The translations under genes were made by a program, and so were the position numbers. Shown piece by piece: positions 1 to 6,364 of a stretch of 10,650 bases of DNA. The notes under the pieces were generated by a model that was not told where the DNA came from, made no database searches, and saw only the letters and a list, made by a program, of their open reading frames with translations. Positions within the stretch are counted from its first letter, which is position 1; each line of letters starts with the position of its first letter. Source of the stretch: Saccharofermentans sp. (GTDB taxonomy: Bacteria; Bacillota_A; Clostridia; Saccharofermentanales; Saccharofermentanaceae). The stretch spans positions 1 to 10,650 of the forward strand of contig JAILHX010000147.1 of NCBI GenBank assembly GCA_024695565.1, in the 5' to 3' direction.

Positions 1-2
1 TT

Positions 3-68
3 TGCGAAAAGGGGAAAATATACAGACCGGAAGACGGAACGATCCTGCATTGCCTGTGCAGAAAATGA
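3..68 (+). CDS. possible C-terminal tail of a protein cut by the window edge
   Basis: One plus-strand frame is open from the window edge to a TGA at 66-68 and encodes about 21 residues ending ILHCLCRK. Of the three plus-strand frames it reads most like a protein end, with several charged residues and a plausible IYRPEDGT stretch. The other two frames stay open to about 120, so the choice is weak. No domain can be recognised from so short a piece. It may equally be non-coding. Confidence 0.25.
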   Translation, partial: CEKGKIYRPEDGTILHCLCRK

Positions 69-191
69 GAGTGGAAGGACTGGGGCAATACTTGATCCAC
101 ATGCAAATAAACTTGTGTGATTAGTCGGACATTTCGCAATACTATGCACTAAGGACCTCACACAAATGCTGATGAAGGTTGATACAAAAAC
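69..191. other. intergenic stretch with no gene seen
   Basis: I see no ribosome binding site followed by a credible reading frame on either strand. The only structure is an 8-bp perfect inverted repeat, TTGTGTGA at 113-120 and TCACACAA at 158-165, with 37 nt between the arms. It is not followed by a T-run, so it is not an intrinsic terminator. The stretch lies downstream of the minus-strand regulatory operon's terminator. Confidence 0.5.
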
Positions 192-225
192 AAAAGACGG
201 CCGGATATTTGTCCGACCGTCTTTT
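192..225 (-). terminator. intrinsic terminator of the partner-switching operon
   Basis: AAAAGACGG (192-200) pairs perfectly with CCGTCTTTT (217-225). After one mismatch the inner CGGA (202-205) pairs with TCCG (213-216) around a 7-nt loop. Read on the minus strand, the hairpin lies 21 bp past the STAS stop codon and is followed by a T-rich tail (CTTTTGTTTTTG). The A-run on one side and T-run on the other mean it could also work on the plus strand, but the natural client is the minus-strand operon. Confidence 0.88.
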
Positions 226-246
226 AACTGTCAATATCAGTCGTTC

Positions 247-546
247 TTATTCGATTGTAAGAATATCTGAAAAGCCGGTAACATCGAAGATTTCTTTTAC
301 TTCAGGTGAAGTATTGGAGATTACCATCGCACCCTGCTTGTTCATGATCTTCTGAGTGGAAAGAAGGACTCTTAAACCTGCACTTGAGATGTATTCAAGT
401 TTCTCAAAATCAAACTTCAAATCAGTGATACCTGACAGAGCCTCTCCAAGCGCTGCTTCAAGCTGCGGAGCCGTAGTAGTGTCAAGTCTTCCTTCCAAGA
501 CGACCTTCAGTTCATTGGCGTTTGAACTTTTTGTAATGTTTAACAT
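247..546 (-). CDS. STAS-domain anti-sigma factor antagonist (SpoIIAA/RsbV type)
   Basis: This 99-residue protein is a single STAS domain, the usual size for SpoIIAA/RsbV proteins. The signature strand-helix reads FEKLEYISSAGLRVLL (residues 47-62). Aligned on the GL pair, Ser55 corresponds to the serine that the cognate RsbW-type kinase phosphorylates in SpoIIAA, so the switch residue is present. By family knowledge, the unphosphorylated form binds the kinase and frees its client, and PP2C phosphatases restore that form. A GGAGG box sits 7 nt before the ATG. It is the last gene of the operon, 22 nt after the kinase stop and just ahead of the terminator. Cytoplasmic. I did not assign rsbV or spoIIAA because the target is unknown and no sigma factor is adjacent. 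Confidence 0.93.
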   Translation of the reverse strand: MLNITKSSNANELKVVLEGRLDTTTAPQLEAALGEALSGITDLKFDFEKLEYISSAGLRVLLSTQKIMNKQGAMVISNTSPEVKEIFDVTGFSDILTIE

Positions 547-568
547 AGTAGATCCTCCGTTATTTATA

Positions 569-979
569 TTAATTATAATTTTTCTTAATGGTCAAACGGT
601 TTTTTCCGTCTGCATTCTCGTACGAAACCTCATCCATGATATTTTTGACCATGAATATTCCAAGCCCGCCGATCGGCCTTTCCTCTGCGGGAAGGGTGAT
701 GTCAGGGTCTTCGTTTTTCAGAGGGTCATAAGGGATGCCCTGATCTTCAAATGTGATCCTTACACTCTTTCCGGCTTTATCTGCTTCTATCTCCATTACT
801 GCTTTCCCGTCTCCGGAAGGATATGCGTATCTGGCGATATTAATGAAAATCTCTTCAATGGCAATATCGATCTGCATCTTCTCTTTAGCAGAACATCCGG
901 TTTCCTCGAGAATAGTATCAGCAAAGGCTAATACTTTACTGAGCTCTGAGGTTTGTGCATTAACTGTCAGCTGTTTCAT
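569..979 (-). CDS. RsbW-type serine kinase / anti-sigma factor (HATPase_c_2)
   Basis: This 136-residue protein is a complete GHKL ATPase of the SpoIIAB/RsbW class. The N box is AIEEIFINIARYAYP, with Glu43 as probable catalytic base and Asn47 as the Mg-ATP ligand four residues later. The G1 box is DQGIPYD (Asp79, Gly81). The G2 box is GGLGIFMVKNIMDEV (Gly104-Gly107). The C-terminus ends with the expected GKNRLTIKK strand. It should phosphorylate the STAS protein encoded 22 nt downstream and bind a client when that protein is phosphorylated. The ATG has purine-rich AGAGG and GGAGG boxes upstream. The client is not identifiable here. It is the only one of three HATPase-like domains in the locus with all nucleotide-binding motifs intact. 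Confidence 0.93.
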   Translation of the reverse strand: MKQLTVNAQTSELSKVLAFADTILEETGCSAKEKMQIDIAIEEIFINIARYAYPSGDGKAVMEIEADKAGKSVRITFEDQGIPYDPLKNEDPDITLPAEERPIGGLGIFMVKNIMDEVSYENADGKNRLTIKKNYN

Positions 980-1023
980 TGTAACCTCTGCCTCCAGGGC
1001 TCTGATACGATAGTCGGTCTTGC

Positions 1024-1641
1024 TTAGGCAAATGATTTAAAGATAGTGACTTCCACGTCATTATTTACAATGCTGACTTTAACGTCATCTGCCAGGTTTG
1101 CAACGATCGACTTCTCCAATTCATCCTTGGCTTCATTTTTCTCTTCAATATTGAAATCGGCTTTGTCGATCTTCGAGATATAAGTGCTCATTGACCAGGA
1201 ATAAGCTCCTGCTACATATGAGCTCATCTCGTAACCTGCGGAGATAAGACCTAATGCCTGCTCTGTCATGACTTTTGTGTCCGGGTCTTCGGGCAGAGTC
1301 TTGAGGGCTATCATCTCGCGGATCTTGCCGATAATGCCTTTTGCTGCTGAGTTCTCTCCCGAAGTTGATACCGCAAGAAGTTCGCTGCGGGTCTTAAGAT
1401 CCATCGGAATTACAGTTTTCATGTGGATCTCGACGTCCTTATCGTTTGTCTCAAGCCAAAAGTCACCTTGAAGATTTGCAGCAAAAGAACGGATAAGCTC
1501 GATCAGTTCTTCTGACAGCAGACGGAGCCTCAAAACAGACTTGTTGTCCAATTGGCAGTATGCACCTGTCCTTTCGGCAAGATCAAGAGCAATCTCTCTG
1601 CCTTCTCCTGATGAGAATATGCTTACTGTTTCTGTTTTCAT
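1024..1641 (-). CDS. degenerate RsbW-like (HATPase-fold) protein, function unknown
   Basis: This 205-residue soluble protein has no obvious membrane span or signal peptide. Its N-terminal part resembles the neighbouring kinase: LRLLSEELIELIRSF (37-53) matches the N-box helix, but the Asn expected four residues after Glu45 is Leu49. The following strand ends KTVIPMD (75-81), where the kinase has DQGIPYD, so the DxG of the G1 box is gone. Residues 180-200 align without gaps to kinase residues 111-131, the helix and strand after the G2 box. Between them the ATP lid and glycines are replaced by an insert of roughly 85 mostly helical residues. I infer a nucleotide-blind paralogue acting as a partner, scaffold or decoy. 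A strong AGGAGG lies 7 nt before the ATG. It sits between phosphatase and kinase genes with 30-nt and 44-nt gaps. The homology is by eye and could be wrong. Confidence 0.7.
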   Translation of the reverse strand: MKTETVSIFSSGEGREIALDLAERTGAYCQLDNKSVLRLRLLSEELIELIRSFAANLQGDFWLETNDKDVEIHMKTVIPMDLKTRSELLAVSTSGENSAAKGIIGKIREMIALKTLPEDPDTKVMTEQALGLISAGYEMSSYVAGAYSWSMSTYISKIDKADFNIEEKNEAKDELEKSIVANLADDVKVSIVNNDVEVTIFKSFA

Positions 1642-1671
1642 TGGAATACCTCCTAAATAGTTATATGCAAA

Positions 1672-3735
1672 TTAAGTTTTAGCCTGACCGTTGTATTTAA
1701 ATCCCATCATCGTAACATCATCGAACTGTTCTTCTTCGCCGACAAAGTATTTGATGTCACGGGCGGTCTGCGTCAGAATGTTTTTCTGGGGCTGTTCTTT
1801 ATGCCTGTTTAAAACATTAAGAAGACGGTCTGTTCCATATGCTTCCTGCGCGGTATTGATTGCTTCAGGGATTCCGTCTGTATAAACAAACAAAGAATCT
1901 CCTGGTGCTAAGTCTAATTCATATTCCCTGAATTTAGCATCACGCATAACTGCAAGCGCTATGTTATGCTTCTGCTTATATAGCTCATAATCGCCGTTTC
2001 CACGCTTCAGAACCGGATACTCATGTCCTGCGTTGGCACACACCATGTGACCTGTCTCAAGGTCGGCAACGCCGATCCATACGGTTACAAACATATCTGC
2101 GTCGTTGCCGTCACATAAACCGTTGTTGGTGAGACTGAAGATCTCAGCAGGATTCTTACCGGATTCCGCATAACCCCGGATAATGGCTTTGCTCTTCATC
2201 ATGAACAGGGAAGCGGGGATGCCTTTGCCTGATACATCGGCAATTACGAGACATATCTTGTTAGAATCAACAAAGAAGAAATCGTAGAAATCTCCACCTA
2301 CTTCTTTTGCCGGGTCCATCGATGCGTATATCTCAAAATCGTTTCTTGGGAAAACAAAGTTGTGAGGCAAGGCGGATTCCTGAATGTTTTTGGCAAACTC
2401 AAGTTCCTGTTCGATCCGTTTCTCTGCTTCGTCAATATAGGTTTTCAAAACATCTACTGTCTGATTGATATCGTTGGACAGGGATGTAAATTCAGAAGAA
2501 GAATATACGGATACCACTTCGTTGAGGTTCCCGTTTGTGATCTTGCGAAGTGACTTGTTGACCATCTCGAGATTGTTTACGACTATTTTCTGTACAAGCA
2601 CGGAGATCAGTATATAGACTACGGTGAACAGAAGAATATCCGAGAGAACGTACTCGTAAACGGTTTGATTTCTTTCTGTGTATACTTCGTCGTGTGTAAG
2701 GTAAACAAGCACCATGTTCCCGTCGCCGGTTTTCCTTACCATACACATGCATTCGTTTTCGAAAACTTCATAAGAAAAGCTGCTTCTGTCCGGAATGCTC
2801 CATGAGACATCAACCAAACTCTGATCTACCTTATCACCCATATGATCACCAAAGAGAATGGTCCCGCTCTTATCAAACAGGACATAACTGCCGCTTTCGC
2901 CAATGCTGAAAGTCATCGGACCAAAGTCTTTTTCTTTGTTTATGGCAGCATCGTATGCGCCGCCGATACTGGCCGAGGCATGCTTTAAGATAGTATTGCT
3001 CTTTTGTTCGGCAACTTGAGTTTGAAGAACGTTAACAAGTATAAGGTTCAGTACAAAAACAAGCGTAGTTATCAGGAACAGCCAGAACTGGAATTTCTGG
3101 GATACGCGTATATCACGCGAACGGCTCAGTTTTTTCAGGCTTGTCCATTCGTCGGTATCGATCGTGATGATAAGTGAGATGAGGGCAAGGCCGATGCCTG
3201 TAAAGATGATCATAGGCGGTGCACAGTTCTTAACGACATAATAAGCCATGTTCATATCGTTTCTGTGCGTGATAAATACAACGTACATATGGAAAACTTC
3301 CATTGTTGAGCCGATGAAGAATGAGAATACCAGGGAAGGTTTCTTGCCCTTGAAGATAACAACTCTTAACAGGGCGGCTACGAATCCTGATAAGCATGTG
3401 GAAATGGAACAGGCTATTCTCGTATAAGATCCGACACCGAAGTAAGTGCCCGCTATGTATCTCTCAATGCCGCCGATCAGACCTGCGATGATGCCGGAAA
3501 AGGGATCGAAGAAAAGACCTGCCGTAAGCGGGGACAAGTCTCTTACGTTGATCATCATATCCTGATAATCAACACCGAAATGGGTAGCCAGAACCGCGAA
3601 AACACCAAATATAATTCCCAGCAGTATCCTGATGCTCCAGCCTGCCTTCTTGTTCTTCAGAAGCTTCCAGAGAACGTAGGTAATAATGATATTGCCTGCT
3701 GTGACAGCAGACATCTTCAGGATCATGACAAACAT
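1672..3735 (-). CDS. membrane SpoIIE-type PP2C phosphatase with LytS-like 5TM domain, extracytoplasmic sensor and HAMP
   Basis: This 687-residue protein should be the input of the partner switch. Residues about 1-192 are hydrophobic helices with the 5TMR-LYT pattern: INVRDLSPLTAGLFFDPFSG (62-81), then a glycine-rich helix and ERYIAGTYFG. A further span at about 216-237 leads to an outside segment of about 125 residues, which could be a small Cache-like sensor, and a last span at about 364-383. HAMP (about 384-435) and a coiled linker follow. The SpoIIE/RsbU phosphatase fills 455-680, with GGDFYD (480-485), ADVSGKG (499-505), NAGHEYP (568-574), YTDG (618-621) and FDDVT (671-675), so the metal-binding aspartates are present. 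It should dephosphorylate the STAS protein in response to an outside or membrane signal. The start has only a weak AGG upstream, and M4 is a possible alternative. First gene of the operon. Confidence 0.92.
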   Translation of the reverse strand: MFVMILKMSAVTAGNIIITYVLWKLLKNKKAGWSIRILLGIIFGVFAVLATHFGVDYQDMMINVRDLSPLTAGLFFDPFSGIIAGLIGGIERYIAGTYFGVGSYTRIACSISTCLSGFVAALLRVVIFKGKKPSLVFSFFIGSTMEVFHMYVVFITHRNDMNMAYYVVKNCAPPMIIFTGIGLALISLIITIDTDEWTSLKKLSRSRDIRVSQKFQFWLFLITTLVFVLNLILVNVLQTQVAEQKSNTILKHASASIGGAYDAAINKEKDFGPMTFSIGESGSYVLFDKSGTILFGDHMGDKVDQSLVDVSWSIPDRSSFSYEVFENECMCMVRKTGDGNMVLVYLTHDEVYTERNQTVYEYVLSDILLFTVVYILISVLVQKIVVNNLEMVNKSLRKITNGNLNEVVSVYSSSEFTSLSNDINQTVDVLKTYIDEAEKRIEQELEFAKNIQESALPHNFVFPRNDFEIYASMDPAKEVGGDFYDFFFVDSNKICLVIADVSGKGIPASLFMMKSKAIIRGYAESGKNPAEIFSLTNNGLCDGNDADMFVTVWIGVADLETGHMVCANAGHEYPVLKRGNGDYELYKQKHNIALAVMRDAKFREYELDLAPGDSLFVYTDGIPEAINTAQEAYGTDRLLNVLNRHKEQPQKNILTQTARDIKYFVGEEEQFDDVTMMGFKYNGQAKT

Positions 3736-3777
3736 AACAAATTGCCTAACTGATGAATAATACTAGTTTGTGTTTAA

Positions 3778-3805
3778 TTGACACATATTGATTATAATAT
3801 ATCTT
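3778..3805 (+). promoter_or_regulatory. candidate promoter of the MATE-fusion gene, overlapping the divergent promoter
   Basis: A perfect TTGACA at 3778-3783 is followed after 16 bp by TATCTT (3800-3805), which matches the -10 consensus at four of six positions. It points toward the gene at 3927 and physically overlaps the facing promoter of the phosphatase operon, so the two could not easily be occupied at once. A TATACT at 3855-3860 is a second possible -10 closer to the gene but lacks a well-placed -35. Prediction only. Confidence 0.4.
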
Positions 3806-3821
3806 TTTATAAAATTGTTAA
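3794..3821 (-). promoter_or_regulatory. candidate promoter of the partner-switching operon
   Basis: On the minus strand, TTAACA (complement of 3816-3821) and TATTAT (complement of 3794-3799) are separated by 16 bp. Each differs from the vegetative consensus by one base. The start point would fall near 3787, about 50 nt before the phosphatase start. A second -10 choice, TATAAT at 3791-3796 read on the minus strand, overlaps it with a longer 19-bp spacer. Prediction only. Confidence 0.5.
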
Positions 3822-3926
3822 TGCGACTTGATCCGCAGCAGAAGACGGGTGTTGTATACTCGTTTCATAAGAAAGCCGGGTTTTCGCGGATAAAAAGGCA
3901 TATTGGTCAAATGAAGAGGTTAACTG

Positions 3927-5642
3927 ATGAGCAAAAAGGGATTTTGTGAGAGTAAATTCCGATCAATGCTTCTTACCGGAACCATTACAATGGCGATCCT
4001 GTATATCATGCTTCTGTGCGACAAGATCGTCGCCGGCTTTTTCATCGGCGAAAACGGAGTGGCCGCAGTAAATGCCATTACGCCGGTCACCGGGGTTGTT
4101 ACGTTTGCGTCGAGCATAATATCTATTGGCTCAAGCATTCTTTACAGCAGGGAAATAGGTGCCATGAACAAACAGCGCGCCAACAAGATCTACGGACAGG
4201 GTGTTTTCCTTACCCTTACTGTTGCCTTGATCTGCATGGCTGCATTGTACCTGTGCCGTAATGTCTATTTTGATACCCTGGGGGTCTCCAGCGAGATCCG
4301 CGGACTTGCTGAAGAATACTACCGTCTTGTTCCGGTCAATGCCGCATTAAGCGTTTTGGTTGCTTATTATTCGCAGATGGTCTATACAGACGGTGATGAG
4401 ACTGTGAATACCATTTCATACATCCTTCAAATCGTCAGCAACATAATAGGTTCTGTCCTGCTGGTAAGGACTTTGGGAATGGCAGGTATTATCCTTGGAA
4501 CCATTATAGGAAATATTTTGGGGCTCCTGGCTGTGATTCCGCATTACTTTAGAAAGAGCAACACTCTTCATGTAGCGTGGCATGTATCCGGTAAGGATCT
4601 GCTTGAGATCATAAAGTTCAGTGTAGTTGACGCATCCATATATCTGTGTTGGGCAGTAGCGGATTATGTTCTTATAGCGCATGTCTCGTCTAAATATGGT
4701 GATAGAGGCTTAGTAATTCTGGCGTTGGTTATAAGCCTTATTGAGTTCAGTGTTGTGCTCGATGGTGTCGGTCTGGCTGTTCAGCCGCTGCTTGGCACAT
4801 ATCTTGGCGAGAAGAATAATGTGATGATCAAGAGGCTTATGCGTGAGGCGGCAAAAGCGGCGTTTGTTGAAGGGCTTATCGCCAATGTAATTGTTTTCGC
4901 ATTTGCTAAAAACTTCTGTGAGTTCTTCAGTATTACGGATGATTCTTTGTTAAACGACTCGTCGCACGCTGTCAGGATCGTCTCTTTGGGGTTTATCTTC
5001 TGCAGTTTGGTAGCGCTCACGACCTCGTATTATATGCTGGTGGATCATATTGGGTTGTCAGTTGTGCTCACTGTGATCAAGGACGGTCTGCTTTATTCAT
5101 TTTTGCCTGTCCTTGCTTCGGTGATTTTTGGTGAAGATGCAATGTGGATCTCTTTTGCCTTATCTCCTCTGATTACGCTTGTCATAGCTTTCCTGTTCAT
5201 CAGAGTACGTTACGGGAAAGATAAGTTCCCCTTCCTGTTAAAGCCTTCTGACTGCGAGATCATTGTATTGGACGATACGCTTTTGCCCGATAACTGCGCT
5301 AAGCTTTCTGCCAAAGTATCAGAGGTTGTTGAAGAACACGGGTTCCCGAAAAGCATAGCGAACCGTGCGGCTCTTTTTACGGAAGAGATAGGACTTACGA
5401 TTATCGAGAAGAACGGAAAAACGAAGAATCCTCTCCTAGTCGAGATTTCCATGTTTTTCGAAGGCGATTCGGTAATACTTGTCGAACGTGATTCCGGTGT
5501 GATATTCGATATAACTGATCCGGATCTCAAGATCGACGGTCTCAGCAGTTTTATCTTAAGTGGGATAATGCAGGCCCAGGAAGAGAAAGCATATATGACT
5601 ACGACCGGCTACAATCGCAATATGATGCGTTTTACCAAGTAA
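3927..5642 (+). CDS. MATE-family membrane protein fused to a C-terminal degenerate RsbW-like HATPase domain
   Basis: This protein has 571 residues, against roughly 440-460 for ordinary MATE transporters. Residues 1 to about 439 are a polytopic MATE-like membrane part, including an early AVNAITPVTG segment and a later hydrophobic half. Residues 440-571 form a cytoplasmic domain resembling RsbW-type ATPases. It has an N-box-like ALFTEEIGLTI (482-492), where Thr491 replaces the expected Asn. RDSGVIFD (521-528) keeps the G1 DxG. GLSSFILSGIM (538-548) is a poor G2 box, and TGYNRN (560-565) resembles the GKNR end of the neighbouring kinase. The known MATE role is cation-coupled export, but substrate and activity are unknown here. 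Divergent placement from the switch operon suggests a sensing, tethering or transport-gating role; this is inference. AGAGG lies 7 nt before the ATG. The downstream HAD gene begins 36 nt after its stop. Confidence 0.85.
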   Translation: MSKKGFCESKFRSMLLTGTITMAILYIMLLCDKIVAGFFIGENGVAAVNAITPVTGVVTFASSIISIGSSILYSREIGAMNKQRANKIYGQGVFLTLTVALICMAALYLCRNVYFDTLGVSSEIRGLAEEYYRLVPVNAALSVLVAYYSQMVYTDGDETVNTISYILQIVSNIIGSVLLVRTLGMAGIILGTIIGNILGLLAVIPHYFRKSNTLHVAWHVSGKDLLEIIKFSVVDASIYLCWAVADYVLIAHVSSKYGDRGLVILALVISLIEFSVVLDGVGLAVQPLLGTYLGEKNNVMIKRLMREAAKAAFVEGLIANVIVFAFAKNFCEFFSITDDSLLNDSSHAVRIVSLGFIFCSLVALTTSYYMLVDHIGLSVVLTVIKDGLLYSFLPVLASVIFGEDAMWISFALSPLITLVIAFLFIRVRYGKDKFPFLLKPSDCEIIVLDDTLLPDNCAKLSAKVSEVVEEHGFPKSIANRAALFTEEIGLTIIEKNGKTKNPLLVEISMFFEGDSVILVERDSGVIFDITDPDLKIDGLSSFILSGIMQAQEEKAYMTTTGYNRNMMRFTK

Positions 5643-5678
5643 AATGAGGTCAGTATCGGCGGAAGGGGGAATAGGAAT

Positions 5679-6353
5679 ATGATCAAAGCTGTTATTTTCG
5701 ATATGTTTGAGACATTGGTATCGATCTTCTCGGGTGATACATATTTCAGTGAACACATAGCTGCGGACCTTAATATTCCGATCGAAGATTTCAGACCGGT
5801 ATGGCGTGCCACCGATAAGGCAAGAAGCAGCGGACAGTGTACCATTGCTGAAGTTATGAAGATCTGTCTCGAGACACTTGGCTGTTATAGCGAGGAATCG
5901 GTTCAGCTGATCGTAGATCACAGGAGGGAGAATCTCGAGGGTGTTTTCGCGAGAACGCCTAAGGAGACGATAGAACTCTTAGAGGCGCTGAAGGCCAGAA
6001 ACATTAAGATCGGCCTTATAAGCAACTGCTATTCTGATGAGGCTCAAGCTATAAAGGAGAGCGTTCTTTATCCTTTCTTCGATGCGCCCGTCTTATCCTA
6101 CGAACAAGGCGTTACCAAGCCTGATCCTGAGATATTCAGAAGAGCTATAGATATGCTTGGTGTCAGTGCGGATGAGTGCCTCTATGTCGGTGACGGCGGC
6201 TCAAAAGAATTATATGCTGCAAGGGATGCCGGAATGGAGGCTGTCCAGGCACGCTATTTTGCGCACCTCGCGTATGAGCCTCATATTCCATGCGGCAGGC
6301 TGGACGAGTTTGATCAGGCAGAAACGCAGATGGATGTTTTGAAGTATCTGTGA
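5679..6353 (+). CDS. HAD-superfamily (subfamily IA-like) hydrolase with Phe at motif I second position
   Basis: This 224-residue protein has the four HAD motifs. Motif I is VIFDMFETL, with nucleophile Asp8. Motif II is GLISNC, motif III VTKPDPEIF with its lysine, and motif IV YVGDGGSKE. The cap domain lies between motifs I and II (about 15-95), as in subfamily IA. Position 10 is Phe, where phosphatases of this superfamily normally have the acid/base Asp; haloacid dehalogenases carry an aromatic residue at that position. The substrate cannot be predicted, and a dehalogenase or atypical phosphatase are both open. A GGAAGGGGG box lies 9 nt before the ATG. The 36-nt gap after the MATE fusion makes cotranscription likely. 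Cytoplasmic. It converges on the MFS gene with only 11 bp between stop codons and no visible terminator. Confidence 0.87.
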   Translation: MIKAVIFDMFETLVSIFSGDTYFSEHIAADLNIPIEDFRPVWRATDKARSSGQCTIAEVMKICLETLGCYSEESVQLIVDHRRENLEGVFARTPKETIELLEALKARNIKIGLISNCYSDEAQAIKESVLYPFFDAPVLSYEQGVTKPDPEIFRRAIDMLGVSADECLYVGDGGSKELYAARDAGMEAVQARYFAHLAYEPHIPCGRLDEFDQAETQMDVLKYL

Positions 6354-6364
6354 GGTTGATTGCT

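Noticed and set aside
124..217. GTCGGACA (124-131) complementary to TGTCCGAC (210-217) as an antiterminator
   Set aside because: On the minus strand the 124-131 segment is transcribed only after the terminator, so it cannot control termination of that operon, and no plus-strand gene needs it.
356..931. 191-residue plus-strand frame opposite the STAS and kinase genes
   Set aside because: It spans two genes with clear domain motifs and good ribosome binding sites on the other strand, is cysteine/serine-rich, and resembles no family.
3831..3891. ATCCGC/GCGGAT 6-bp inverted repeat in the MATE-fusion leader as a riboswitch
   Set aside because: Only 6 bp with a 49-nt loop, no recognisable aptamer core and no terminator or sequestered ribosome binding site.
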